Counted from the first letter of the stretch, positions 32,172 to 41,519 are shown. The stretch: DNA of 64,000 bases from Microbacterium sp. SCN 70-27 (GCA_001724425.1 MEEK01000016.1:36968-100967), one strand, 5' to 3'. Numbers and translations: made by a program. Notes: a model not told the origin generated them from the sequence alone.

Positions 32172-33100
32172 GGGTCCGTCCGCTCGTGCGCCCATTCCTC
32201 GATGAGGGCGCGGGCGATGGATGCCGAGCCGGGGAGCGCGAACTCGCGGGCCCCGGCGAGGCCCGCCCGCACCTCGGCACGGTCGAACCAGCGCGCGTCG
32301 ACGATCTCGACGCCGTCGGGCGTCGCCGTGGCATCCGCCGCGACCTTCGCGCGGAACCCGATCATGAGCGAACGCGGGTAGGGCCAGGCCTGCGACCCGC
32401 GGTACCCGCTCGCGGTGACCTCGACGCCGGCCTCCTCGCGGATCTCGCGGACGATGGCCGATTCGAGGGACTCGCCCGCCTCGACGAACCCGGCGAATGT
32501 GGAGTACATGTTCCGGTCCGCCCAGAGCGCGTTCTTGCCGAGGAGGATCCGCTCTCCGTCCGCGGAGGTCACGGCGACGATCACGGCAGGGTCGGTGCGC
32601 GGGAAGTGCTCGCGACGGCACGAGGGGCACGTCCGCGCCCAGCCGGCGGCCCGGATGACGGTGCGCGTGCCGCATGCGGAGCAGAAAGGGGCGTCGACGA
32701 GCCACCGACCGAGCGACACCGCGGTCGCGAAAAGGCCCGCGTCAACCGCCTCGAGCACGCCGCCGACGGCGCGCAGGCTCCCCCACTCAGCCCCTCCGGA
32801 CAGGGCTGGGGCAGCAGGCTCCGCCGAATCGGGCAGGGCCGCGAGCAACAGAGCACGCCCGTCGTCGTCGCGACCGAGGAAGGCCCACTCGGCGCGCTCT
32901 CCGATCTCGTCCGGCGCGAGGGTGTGCAGACGGTCACCGGAGACGGACAGCAGCGTGCGGTCGCCGCGGACGGCGATGACGCGCGCCAGCGGATCCGCGC
33001 GGAGGCGATCCAGGAGGCCGGGTTCGTCGCGCTCGTCGGCCGCGCGGTCGATCTCCGTTCGCGCCAGCGGGGGCAGCAGGGGCGCGTTCCAACCGAGCAT
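32168..33100 (-). CDS. nudC: NADH pyrophosphatase NudC
   Basis: 310-aa Nudix hydrolase that cleaves NAD(H) and can remove NAD caps from RNA. Zinc ribbon CSACGTRT and CPSCRREH (four Cys, residues about 142-165), Nudix box GFVEAGESLESAIVREIREE near 204-223 and the NudC signature SQAWPYPRSLM near 233-243 are intact. ATG 33100 is chosen for AAGGAAGG about 6 nt upstream; the open frame continues but has no further homology. In an operon with uvrD2 (4-bp overlap) and divergent from the phosphotransferase-like gene. The same order occurs in mycobacteria. Confidence 0.93.
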   Translation of the reverse strand: MLGWNAPLLPPLARTEIDRAADERDEPGLLDRLRADPLARVIAVRGDRTLLSVSGDRLHTLAPDEIGERAEWAFLGRDDDGRALLLAALPDSAEPAAPALSGGAEWGSLRAVGGVLEAVDAGLFATAVSLGRWLVDAPFCSACGTRTVIRAAGWARTCPSCRREHFPRTDPAVIVAVTSADGERILLGKNALWADRNMYSTFAGFVEAGESLESAIVREIREEAGVEVTASGYRGSQAWPYPRSLMIGFRAKVAADATATPDGVEIVDARWFDRAEVRAGLAGAREFALPGSASIARALIEEWAHERTDP

Positions 33101-33153
33101 GCGGGACCTTCCTTGCCGGGCGTGGCGCGCGCTCTCCGGGGGCACCTCACACC

Positions 33154-33159
33154 TACCCT
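33154..33159 (+). promoter_or_regulatory. -10 element of the phosphotransferase-like gene
   Basis: TACCCT, 6 nt before ATG 33166; leaderless arrangement. Confidence 0.55.
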
Positions 33160-33165
33160 GGGGGC

Positions 33166-34416
33166 ATGGCACGCTCACCCCTCACTCTAGCCGCGTCGGT
33201 GACCTCGGCCCTGCCCCGCGTCGAGGTGACGAAGGTGGGCATCCTCAGCGAAGGCACGTCGGGGCGCTACGACAGTGCGGTCGCCGAACTCGAGGACGGC
33301 CGCCGCGTCGTCGTGCGCGTTCCCGTGGACGACGAGGCAGACGCGGACCTGCGCGCAGAGTCGCGGGCGCTCGCCTCGCTCACGGCCGGAGTGCGCGCCG
33401 TCCTGCCCTTCGGCGCACCTGATGTGCTCGGCGAGACCCGTGTCGACGGTCGCCACACGCTCGTGCAGACGCTCCTGCCCGGCTACCGTGTCGATGCGGC
33501 GCACGTGCCCGCCGGCCCCGGCATCGCGACGGCACTCGGCACCGCGACCGCGCAGGTCCACGATCTCCCCGTGACGGTCATCCGCGACGCGGGGCTGCCC
33601 GTGCAGACCTCCGCGCAGGTGCGCGACGAGGCCGAGCGCCTGCTCGACCGTGCTGAGGCGACCGGCCTCCTCCCCTTCGGGTTGCTGCGCAGGTGGTCGA
33701 CCGCCCTGGCATCCGACGCGCTCTGGCGCTTCGAGACGACCGTCGTGCTCGGCGGCGTCGACCCCGCGTCCTTCGTCTTCGAGGACGACGCGGACGGCTT
33801 CCCCGTCGTGACGGGGCTGCTGACCTGGGGCTCGCTCAGTGTCGGCGACCCGGCCGTCGACCTCCGCTGGACGGCATCCGCACCCGACGCACGCGATGAC
33901 GTGCTCGACACGTACGCCCACGCGTCGCACCGCGCGCCCGACCCGCAGCTCGCCGAACGTGCGCGCCTGCACGCCGAGCTCGAGTTCGCGCGGTGGCTCG
34001 TGCACGGGCACACGACAGGCGCGGCAGACGTCGTGGACGACGCCGTCGCGCTTCTCCGCTCGCTCGATGAGAGTGTCCGCGATCAACCCGCCGTGACCCC
34101 GGGGGCCGTGACCGCCGATGACGCGATCGCCGCGAGCGCCCGCGTGCCGTCCGGGTCGGCCGGACCCGTCGACACCTCGATGCACACCGACACGTACGAC
34201 GCCGACACGCTGTCGACCCTGATCGAGCAGGCGAGCACCGCGACGGGTGTGGTCGACCCCGATGCGACGGCCCCCATCGAACTGTCCGCGTGGACGGGGC
34301 TGAACGCCACCGGTGAGGTGCCTGCCGCGGCCGAATCAGAGGACGAAGAGGTCGGCTCGGACGACCCCGATGCGGCCGCACGGAACGCCCTGCGCCGCTG
34401 GACCGGGACGGCCTGA
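33166..34416 (+). CDS. Aminoglycoside/macrolide phosphotransferase-fold protein, probable pseudokinase
   Basis: 416-aa protein with a kinase-like N-lobe (LSEGTSGRYDSAVAEL near 27-42, VVVRVP Lys-equivalent region) and C-lobe. The catalytic HGD loop of the family is replaced by VLGGVDPASF near 195-204, and the DxD/DWE loop by LLTWGSLSVGDPAVDL, so the catalytic Asp and the metal Asp are not in standard positions. This suggests a binding or regulatory protein rather than an active kinase. A Thr/Asp/Glu-rich tail (about 300-416) follows the fold. Conserved by position between nudC and adnB. No resistance role should be assumed. Confidence 0.7.
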   Translation: MARSPLTLAASVTSALPRVEVTKVGILSEGTSGRYDSAVAELEDGRRVVVRVPVDDEADADLRAESRALASLTAGVRAVLPFGAPDVLGETRVDGRHTLVQTLLPGYRVDAAHVPAGPGIATALGTATAQVHDLPVTVIRDAGLPVQTSAQVRDEAERLLDRAEATGLLPFGLLRRWSTALASDALWRFETTVVLGGVDPASFVFEDDADGFPVVTGLLTWGSLSVGDPAVDLRWTASAPDARDDVLDTYAHASHRAPDPQLAERARLHAELEFARWLVHGHTTGAADVVDDAVALLRSLDESVRDQPAVTPGAVTADDAIAASARVPSGSAGPVDTSMHTDTYDADTLSTLIEQASTATGVVDPDATAPIELSAWTGLNATGEVPAAAESEDEEVGSDDPDAAARNALRRWTGTA

Positions 34417-34435
34417 GCGCCACCCTCGCGCCGCG

Positions 34436-37400
34436 TCAGTCGCGGAGGATCACGTCGTCGGCGACGTAGTAGAGCACGACGTCGATGAGGTCGCGCGGGA
34501 TGCCGTGCCGCGCGTGGTAGGCGTCGCGGTAGAGCCGCAGCTGCAGCAGGCGCTCCTCGCGCTCGGCCGCCGTCCGGGGCGGGCGCCCCGTCTTCCAGTC
34601 GACGATCTCGATCCGTTCGCCGCGACGGTACACGGCATCGAGCTTGCAGATGATGACGTGCGGGCGACCGTCGCCGAGGGCGTCGGGGACGGCCACGTCG
34701 ATCTCGGTCTCGACCTCGATGGGCTGAAGCGCCGCCCACTCCGACGCGAGGAACCGCTGCTGCAGAGCGGCGAGGGCCGACGATTCGGCGTCCTCCGCCG
34801 GTGCGAGGTCTTCGTCGAGCTCCCACAGCGCGTCGTCGAGGGATGCCCCGACACCCGTGAGCCCCGACCGCTGCTCGACCCACGCGTGGAAGAGCGTGCC
34901 GAGGCGGGTCTGACGGTAGGGGCGCTCCGGCATCGCACGGCCGAGGGCCGGCGCGTCGCCGACGAAGTCCTTGAACCGTGACGCGGGGATGCGCACGGGA
35001 GCCACCGGCGGGCCCGGATTCTCGCGCGCCTCGCGTTCGGCGAGCAGGAGCGCGAGCTCCGGATCGGGGGCGGGCGGCGCGCTCTCGGCGTCGTGTTGCG
35101 CCTGCCGCACCGCCTGCACGGCTCGGGTCACGGCGGGCCGTCTCGACCCGAGCGGGTCGAGCGGCCACTGGAGCGTCCGGCGACGTCCCTCGAAGGGGTT
35201 GTCGCCGGCGTCCTCGGGGACCGTGAGATCGCGCCCCAGGGCATCCGCGATCTCCCGGAGGAACGGGCTCGGCCCGCGCGGGTTCTTGGTCCCCGACCAG
35301 CTCGAACCGCTCAGGAGCAGATGCTCGCGCGCGCGGGTGACCGCGACGTACGCGAGACGGCGCTCCTCTTCGACCTGCCGATCCGTGAGCGCGCCCTTGA
35401 AGCGTCCCAACTCGTCGCGGAGGTCTTGCTGGGTGGGTGCATCGGCCGCGGTCCACCCGAAGCGCGGCAGCCAATCCCGGTCGCCGCGGAAGTCGTACGG
35501 CAGGATGCCGAACCGCAGCCAGCCGACGCCCTCGCGCGGCTTGGCGGGGAGTTCGTCCTCGACGAGACGGACGACGGCGACGGCATCCCACTCCAGCCCC
35601 TTCGACCCGTGGATCGTCAGCAGCTGGACGACGTCCTCCTCGGGCGGCTCGGTGCGGGGCGCGAACTCGTCCAGCCGCTCGGCGTGGTCGAGCCAGGCGA
35701 GGAGGCTCGTGAGCGACCCGCGCTCGTCGGTCGCGAGGAATCCGTGCAGTTCGTCGACGAAGGCGCGCAGCTGGTCGCTCGCGATCCGCGCGGGGCCGCG
35801 CGCTTCGTTCGCGGCGAGCTCGATGTCGAGGCGCAGCTCCAGCTCGATGAGCCGCACGAGCTCGGGCGCGGGGAGCGTCGCCTGACGCCGGAGGCCCGCG
35901 AAGACCGCAGCGGCATCGCGCAGGCGCTCACGCGCCGCGGGCGTGAAGTCCTCGAGCCACCGGTGCTCGGCGGGGTGGCGCAGCACGAAGTCGAGCGCGT
36001 CGATCAGAGAGCCCTGCTCGTCCCCCGCGGACGTGCGGATCCGTTCGATGACGTCCGCCTCGAGCGGCTGGAGGGCGCTGTCGTGCCGGGAGATCCGTGC
36101 CGCGAGCCGTGACAGCGCGCGGAGGTCCGCGAGCCCGATCGCCCAGCGCGGCCCCGACAGCAAGCGGATGAGCGCGGAGCCGGCGCGCGGGTCGCTGATG
36201 ACACGGAGGGCCGCCACGACGTCCGTCACCTCGGGGGTCGACAGCAGTCCCCCGAGCCCGAGGATCCGGTGCGGGATGCCGTGCCGCCCGAGCGCGTCCG
36301 CGAAGTGCACCATGTGCTTCTTGCTGCGGAAGAGCACCGCGCCCGTCGTGGGCTCGCCGTTCGCAGCCCGCTCCGAGCGGACGCCTGCGAACCAGGCGGC
36401 GACGCGTTCGGCCTCCGCGTCGATGTCGAGGTCGAAGGCGACCTCGACCCGCCCCGCGGGGGCACCCGGTCGCGGGCGCAGTTCGTCGACGGCGACGGGG
36501 GCGCTGTCGGCGAGCGGGGCGAGGACCGCGCCGGCGGACGTCAGGATGTCGACGCTGTTGCGCCAGCTCGTCATGAGGGAGTACGTCTCGGCGCGTCCTG
36601 TGCTCGAGAACGCGGCGGCGAACCCGCCCAGGTTGCCGGCGCTCGCGCCGCGCCACCCGTAGATGGACTGGTGCGGGTCGCCGACCGCCATGACGGCGCC
36701 GCCGCGGAACACGGCCGCCAGAAGGTCGGTCTGCACGACGGAGGTGTCCTGGTACTCGTCGAGCAGCACGACCCGGTACCTGTCACGCAGCTCGGCGCCG
36801 ACCTGCGGGTGCGCGCTGACGATGTCGTAGGCACCGGCGACCTGGTCGGAGAAGTCGATCACCCCCGCGCGGGCCTTGCGGCGTGCGTACTCCACCGCGA
36901 GCTCCGTCAGCACCTCGAGCCCGCCGAGGGCGACGGCCGCCTTCGTGATGTCCGCGTAGACGGTCACCCGCGACGTGGTCGAGGGCCGCTCGAGGACATC
37001 CCAGAACCGCTCGGGGAAGCGCGCCAGCTCGGCGAAGTCGACGCGGTTGTCCACGCCGTCTCGCGCGATGCGCAGCGCGCCGTCGATGATCGAGCGGAGC
37101 GCCTCTTCGCGCACCTCGAGACGCGGATCGTCACTCTCGAGCACGACGCGACGCATGAGCAGCCACGCCGCCGACTCGCTGAGGACCGCGACCTCGGCAT
37201 CCCGCCCGATGCGGAGCGCGTTCTCGCGGACGATCGCATCGGCGAAGCTGTTGTACGTCGCGACCGCGGGTCGCTCGAGAAGACCGGATGCCGCGGGGGC
37301 ACCCGCCTCTGTCCCGGCCTGCGCGGTCACGACCGCCGAAGCGAGGGCATCGAGCGCCGCGCGGCGCTCCGCCTCTCCCCCGCCGCGCTGTTCGATCGCG

Positions 37401-37750
37401 CGGAAGACGTCGAGCCGCCCCTCGCGGTGCAGTGCGTCGAGGTGCGGCACGAGCCCGCGCCGTTCGAACTCCCCGAGCCGGTCCAGGCGACGATGGATGC
37501 GTTCGGCGAGCTCGCCCGCTGCTTTCCGGGTGAACGTCAGGCCGAGGATCTCCTCCCGCCCCACCTGCCCGCTCGCGACGAGCCACACGACACGCCCCGC
37601 CATCGTCTCGGTCTTGCCGCTGCCCGCCCCCGCGACGACGAGCGCCGGCACGAGCGGCGCGGCGATGACGCGCGCCTGCTCGTCCGTCGGCGGGAACTGT
37701 CCGAGAGCGGCTGCGAGGGCGGCGGGGCTCGGCGGCACGATCGCGGTCAC
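34436..37750 (-). CDS. adnB: AdnB-type helicase-nuclease subunit
   Basis: 1104-aa fusion of a UvrD-like SF1A motor and a C-terminal RecB-family nuclease. Walker A AGAGSGKTE (Lys46), LLDEYQDTSVVQ (II), VGDPHQSIYGWRGA (III), MTSWRNS (IV), TIHGSKGLEWDAV (V) and YVAVTRARE (VI) are complete. The nuclease domain has LFHAWVEQRSG (His) and ICKLDAVYRRG plus EIVDWKTGRPP (Asp, Lys) near 1030-1065. It is the lead motor that pairs with AdnA in mycobacterial double-strand-break end resection. GTG 37750 overlaps the adnA stop by 4 bp. The gene is the position of Rv3201c. Confidence 0.9.
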   Translation of the reverse strand: MTAIVPPSPAALAAALGQFPPTDEQARVIAAPLVPALVVAGAGSGKTETMAGRVVWLVASGQVGREEILGLTFTRKAAGELAERIHRRLDRLGEFERRGLVPHLDALHREGRLDVFRAIEQRGGGEAERRAALDALASAVVTAQAGTEAGAPAASGLLERPAVATYNSFADAIVRENALRIGRDAEVAVLSESAAWLLMRRVVLESDDPRLEVREEALRSIIDGALRIARDGVDNRVDFAELARFPERFWDVLERPSTTSRVTVYADITKAAVALGGLEVLTELAVEYARRKARAGVIDFSDQVAGAYDIVSAHPQVGAELRDRYRVVLLDEYQDTSVVQTDLLAAVFRGGAVMAVGDPHQSIYGWRGASAGNLGGFAAAFSSTGRAETYSLMTSWRNSVDILTSAGAVLAPLADSAPVAVDELRPRPGAPAGRVEVAFDLDIDAEAERVAAWFAGVRSERAANGEPTTGAVLFRSKKHMVHFADALGRHGIPHRILGLGGLLSTPEVTDVVAALRVISDPRAGSALIRLLSGPRWAIGLADLRALSRLAARISRHDSALQPLEADVIERIRTSAGDEQGSLIDALDFVLRHPAEHRWLEDFTPAARERLRDAAAVFAGLRRQATLPAPELVRLIELELRLDIELAANEARGPARIASDQLRAFVDELHGFLATDERGSLTSLLAWLDHAERLDEFAPRTEPPEEDVVQLLTIHGSKGLEWDAVAVVRLVEDELPAKPREGVGWLRFGILPYDFRGDRDWLPRFGWTAADAPTQQDLRDELGRFKGALTDRQVEEERRLAYVAVTRAREHLLLSGSSWSGTKNPRGPSPFLREIADALGRDLTVPEDAGDNPFEGRRRTLQWPLDPLGSRRPAVTRAVQAVRQAQHDAESAPPAPDPELALLLAEREARENPGPPVAPVRIPASRFKDFVGDAPALGRAMPERPYRQTRLGTLFHAWVEQRSGLTGVGASLDDALWELDEDLAPAEDAESSALAALQQRFLASEWAALQPIEVETEIDVAVPDALGDGRPHVIICKLDAVYRRGERIEIVDWKTGRPPRTAAEREERLLQLRLYRDAYHARHGIPRDLIDVVLYYVADDVILRD

Positions 37751-40700
37751 GAGGCCGACACCGGGCCGATCGTGTGGATGCGGCACAGTCCGTACGAGAA
37801 GTCGTCGCGACAGTGCTCTTCGAAGGGAGCCGTGAACGACGTTCCGCGCATGATGTCGACGGCGCTGCGGACACGGCCGAGGAACGCCGCGCGCGCCTCG
37901 TCGTCCATCGGCGGCTGCGTCGGCTCGGCGTAGTCCTTCGTCGCCGCCGTCGGCCGCAGGACGAGGAGCTTCGCACCGCCCGGCTCGCCGTCCGTCGCCT
38001 CCGGGATCGACCCGGAGGCGAGGGCGAGCTGGTACGCCGCGAGCTGCGGGTTGTCGGTCACCTTGGCATCCGTCTGCGGCTCGTTCTTGCCGGTCTTGAG
38101 GTCGACGATGACGATCTTCCCGGTGCCGGTGCGTTCGACGCGGTCGATGTACCCGCTGACGATGACGCGGCCTTCCGCGGCGTGGCCGACGTCACCAGCG
38201 GCGGGTGCCTCGCCCGCGGCGGAGGCGTCGCCCTCGACCGGGATCTCGACCTCGAAGTGCGGCTCGGCGCCGATGAGCGTGCCCCCGGATGCCTCGAAAC
38301 GCTGCAGATACAGGGCGAGGCGGCGCACGAGGGCCTTCGCCCGCGCCTGCTCCGCGCGGTCGCGCCACGCCGATTCGAAGTCGAGTTCGCCCCACCTCGC
38401 GGCGACGACCTCCCAGAGGGAAGCCTCGTCGATACCGTCGGCCTGCTCCATCGCCGCGTGGATGATCGTCCCGACACCGGCGGTCGTCCCGCCCGCGTCG
38501 GCGCCGAGGTCGGCGATGACCCAGTCGAGCTCGCACCGCTCGAGCGCGTCGAGACGCGACGGCGACACGCGCACGTCCTCCCGTGCGAGGTCTCGGAGGG
38601 GCGCCGTCGAGGTCGGCTCCGACACCCCGTACCAGCTGTCCGGAGCGGCACCGGCGACCCGGGCCTCCGCGAGCACGACGAGCTGGTCAGCCGCGTGACG
38701 GCGCGCGCTCTCGCCCGCGCGGCTCTCGGTGAGAGTCCGCCGGTGACGGGCCACGGCTCCGCGAAGGGTCAGCGGATGCTCGGCCCCGCGCGCAGGAGGC
38801 AGCGCGTCGGGGAGCAGTTCGAACAGCGGGCTCGGCCCGGTGTCGTCGTCGTCCACGGCCGTCACGACGAGGAGCGAACGGGCGCGCGAGCACGCACGGG
38901 CGAAGAGCCTCAGCTCGTCGTGGACGAGTGCGCGCCGCCGATCCGCGGCGTCGAGCGCCTGTTCTTCGTCGGGTGCGCCCAGAAGGCCGAGCCGCCAGGT
39001 TTCGAGGAGACTGCCGCGCGAGCGGAGGTTCGGCCACACGCCGTCCTGCACCCCCGCGACCACGACGGTGTCGAACTCGAGCCCGAGCGCCCCGGCCGGC
39101 GTGAGGATCTGGACGACGTCGTCGTCGGCCGCCGCGCGGAGGCGGTCCTCCGCGACGTCGGAGTCGAGGATGCCGCGCAGGAACGACACCGGCGAGGTTC
39201 CGTCGGCCCGCTCCCCGTGGCGCTTCGCCGCCTGGAAGAGCTCCACCACGGCATCCAGCTCACGACCCGCCTGCGCGGCCGCGGGGCCTGTGCCTGCGGC
39301 CGCCGCACCCCAGACCCGGTCGCCGTCGACGCCGTCCCACGCCTCCCAGAGCAGCTCGTGCGCCGTCGCGCCGGCGGCCTCTGCAACCCGCACCCGGTCG
39401 ACCGCACGGGCGATCTTCTCGGCACGACGCCCTTCGCGGGTGTCGATCAGGGCGAACTCCAGCGGGTGCGCGAGGCCGGAGGCGAGCAGCTCGGCGCCGG
39501 TCGCCACGACGCCGTCCGCCGGGCTGCCCGCGAGCGATTGCTGCCGGAGGGCCGTGCGCAGGCGTCGGATCTCCACGGGGTCCATGCCGCCGCCCCGCAG
39601 CGCGTCGGCGACATCGGCGGGCGCCCATGTGTCGGGCGGTTCGAGGGCGAGCAGCACACGGCGCAGCAGATCGCGGACGGCGCTCGAGGCGGCGAGCGGT
39701 CGCCCCTGCCCCGTCGCGCGCGTCGGCACCTCGCGCGCGGCAAGTTCCGCTTCGAGCGTCGCAACCTGGCGCGTGTCGTGCGCGATCACGGCGCACGCAC
39801 GCCACGGCACGGCCTCGTGCACGTGCCGTTCCCGCAGCAGGCGTGCGATCAGGTCCTGCTCCTCGGCGGGCGACCGCGCGGCGAGCACGCGGATGCTGTC
39901 ATCGGGCGTCGCCGGAAGGGGCGGCCGACGGTGCGCGACCACGCCGACGGCGCCGATGTGAGACGTGACGGATGCCACGAGCGCCTGTTGCGCCGCGGTG
40001 CCCCGGTGCGGCGTGCCGAGCACGTGGATGGGGCCGCTCGCCGCCAGGCGGGCGAAGTTCTCCGGCGTCGCGCCGCGGAAGGACCCCGAGCCGACATCGG
40101 GATCGCCGAAGGCGAGCACCGCGACGCCGCGGGCGCGGCACGCCTCGAGCAGTTCGACGCCGCCGAGCGTCAGCTCCTGCGCATCGTCGACGAGGAGGAC
40201 GCGCAATCGCGTGAGCACGCCGAGCGCAGGAGAGGCATCCGGCAGCGTCCGCACGAGTCCCACCGCTTCGCGCACGAGGCCGGCGGCATCGCGGTGCGCG
40301 CCGCGCAGGCGGTCGCGTACCGCGTGGTACTCCCCCGCGAAGGACGCCGCCGCGTGCCACACCTCGATGTCGTGGCGCGTCGCGCCACGATCGAGCTCGC
40401 CCGGCTCGATGCCGAGCGTCGTGCACTCCGCCAGGAGCGTGCGCAGCTCCGCACGGAAGCCGGCGGTGGCGCGCACGCCGACCGGGAGCCAGTCGGGCCA
40501 GCGCGGCGATCCGGACGCCTCGTCCTCCGCGTCGCCTGCGAGGAGGTCCGCGATGAGCTGATCGTCGTCGGGGCCTGTGAGAAGCTGCGGGCTCTCCTGG
40601 CCCGTGTGCACGGCGTGGGCCCGGACGAGCTGATACGCGAAGGCCGCGACGGAGCGTGCCATGGCGCCCCCGGTCGCCGTACCGACGGCGAGAGCGAGCC

Positions 40701-40896
40701 GGTCGCGCAGGAGCGTCGCGGCGGGCCTGCTGGGCGTGAGGACGAGGACCTCATCGGGCTGGAGGCCGCCCGCGACGAGGTGCCGCACGCGCTCGATCAG
40801 GACCTCCGTCTTGCCCGACCCGGGAGAGCCCACGACGACCCCCGAGGCATCCCGCGCCAGCTCCGCCACGGCGCGCTGGGCAGGGTCGAGGGGCAT
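37747..40896 (-). CDS. adnA: AdnA-type helicase-nuclease subunit
   Basis: 1049-aa partner of AdnB. Walker A GSPGSGKTEV (Lys29) is intact, but motif II reads LLVDDAQEL rather than DEAQ, and the QSIYGFRGA-type motif is DPDVGSGSFRGA, so the motor looks weakened. The C-terminal nuclease has KIVIVDLKTGKNEP. Cysteines that could hold the iron-sulfur cluster of AddB-like nucleases are Cys788 (LERCELD) and Cys1029 and Cys1038 in the C-terminal segment, while the intervening ligand position (1032) is Asp. ATG 40896 lies 7 nt after TAGCGT. In an operon with adnB, matching Rv3202c-Rv3201c. Confidence 0.85.
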   Translation of the reverse strand: MPLDPAQRAVAELARDASGVVVGSPGSGKTEVLIERVRHLVAGGLQPDEVLVLTPSRPAATLLRDRLALAVGTATGGAMARSVAAFAYQLVRAHAVHTGQESPQLLTGPDDDQLIADLLAGDAEDEASGSPRWPDWLPVGVRATAGFRAELRTLLAECTTLGIEPGELDRGATRHDIEVWHAAASFAGEYHAVRDRLRGAHRDAAGLVREAVGLVRTLPDASPALGVLTRLRVLLVDDAQELTLGGVELLEACRARGVAVLAFGDPDVGSGSFRGATPENFARLAASGPIHVLGTPHRGTAAQQALVASVTSHIGAVGVVAHRRPPLPATPDDSIRVLAARSPAEEQDLIARLLRERHVHEAVPWRACAVIAHDTRQVATLEAELAAREVPTRATGQGRPLAASSAVRDLLRRVLLALEPPDTWAPADVADALRGGGMDPVEIRRLRTALRQQSLAGSPADGVVATGAELLASGLAHPLEFALIDTREGRRAEKIARAVDRVRVAEAAGATAHELLWEAWDGVDGDRVWGAAAAGTGPAAAQAGRELDAVVELFQAAKRHGERADGTSPVSFLRGILDSDVAEDRLRAAADDDVVQILTPAGALGLEFDTVVVAGVQDGVWPNLRSRGSLLETWRLGLLGAPDEEQALDAADRRRALVHDELRLFARACSRARSLLVVTAVDDDDTGPSPLFELLPDALPPARGAEHPLTLRGAVARHRRTLTESRAGESARRHAADQLVVLAEARVAGAAPDSWYGVSEPTSTAPLRDLAREDVRVSPSRLDALERCELDWVIADLGADAGGTTAGVGTIIHAAMEQADGIDEASLWEVVAARWGELDFESAWRDRAEQARAKALVRRLALYLQRFEASGGTLIGAEPHFEVEIPVEGDASAAGEAPAAGDVGHAAEGRVIVSGYIDRVERTGTGKIVIVDLKTGKNEPQTDAKVTDNPQLAAYQLALASGSIPEATDGEPGGAKLLVLRPTAATKDYAEPTQPPMDDEARAAFLGRVRSAVDIMRGTSFTAPFEEHCRDDFSYGLCRIHTIGPVSAS

Positions 40897-40903
40897 GCAC
40901 ACC

Positions 40904-40945
40904 ACGCTAGCGGGCGGCGCCGACACGCCCCGGGTGTCGTAGAGT
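40904..40945. promoter_or_regulatory. Divergent adnA / DUF3107 promoter region
   Basis: On the minus strand TAGCGT (40909-40904) lies 7 nt before the adnA ATG. On the plus strand TAGAGT (40940-40945) would start a leader of about 45-50 nt before the DUF3107 GTG. Between them CGACAC (40921-40926) and GTGTCG (40934-40939) form an inverted repeat. Confidence 0.5.
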
Positions 40946-40999
40946 TTGAGAGCGCCCGGACTCGGGCGACACCCTCTTCAGAAAGGTGAGGCCGGCATC

Positions 41000-41224
41000 G
41001 TGGAGATCCGCATCGGCATCGCGAACACCGCCCGTGAGCTCACGTTCGAGTCCGGAGAGTCGGCGGACGCCGTGACCACAGCCGTCTCGACGGCGCTCGA
41101 ATCGGGTCAGACGGCCGTGACGTTCACCGACGTCAAGGGCAACACCTTCATCGTGCCGACGGCCGGCATCGCGTTCGTCGAGGTGGGCACCGAAGAGTCC
41201 CGCCGCGTCGGCTTCGTGGCCTGA
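41000..41224 (+). CDS. DUF3107 family protein
   Basis: 74-aa protein (VEIRIGIANTARELTFES at the N-terminus) with DVKGNTFIVPTAGIAFVEVG in its C-terminal half, the conserved DUF3107 pattern. Homologous to the small M. tuberculosis protein encoded at Rv3208A. Function is unknown. Start GTG 41000 is preceded by AAAGGTGAGG, 9-12 nt upstream. The following small membrane-protein gene begins 4 bp after its stop. Confidence 0.85.
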   Translation: MEIRIGIANTARELTFESGESADAVTTAVSTALESGQTAVTFTDVKGNTFIVPTAGIAFVEVGTEESRRVGFVA

Positions 41225-41228
41225 TCCC

Positions 41229-41519
41229 GTGCAGATCCTCCTCGCGCTCATCTTCGGCGCGACCTACGGTGCGGCGCTGCACTTCCTCATGCCGGGGCGC
41301 GAGGCCCGCGGAGCGGCTTTCGCCCCCGTGCTCGGCGCTGTCCTCGGCGGTCTCGTGTACGCGATCCTCACGTGGGTCGGCGTCACGGCGGACGACCTCC
41401 GCCTCTGGCTCGCGTCGCTCGGCGCTCCGATCGTCGTGGTTCCCCTGGTGCTCATCGCCCTGACGCGCTCGCGTGCGACGCACGACGCGCGCGAGCGCCT
41501 GCGCCTCGGCATCGCCTGA
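41229..41519 (+). CDS. Small membrane hypothetical protein
   Basis: 96-aa protein with three hydrophobic helices (about 3-20, 32-52, 63-81) and a basic C-terminus with RSRATHDARERLRLG. Starts at GTG 41229, 4 bp after the DUF3107 stop, so probably co-transcribed and coupled. I do not recognise a family. Its stop lies in an inverted repeat shared with the convergent ferritin-like gene. Confidence 0.65.
   Translation: MQILLALIFGATYGAALHFLMPGREARGAAFAPVLGAVLGGLVYAILTWVGVTADDLRLWLASLGAPIVVVPLVLIALTRSRATHDARERLRLGIA

Noticed and set aside
30462-32705. Long N-terminal extension of UvrD2 into nudC
   Set aside because: The extension is an antisense-free shadow of nudC in another frame; the GTG at 32171 gives the normal helicase start and a 4-bp overlap.
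33166-34416. Aminoglycoside or macrolide resistance gene
   Set aside because: Catalytic loops are not intact and the position among repair genes is conserved, so resistance is not supported.
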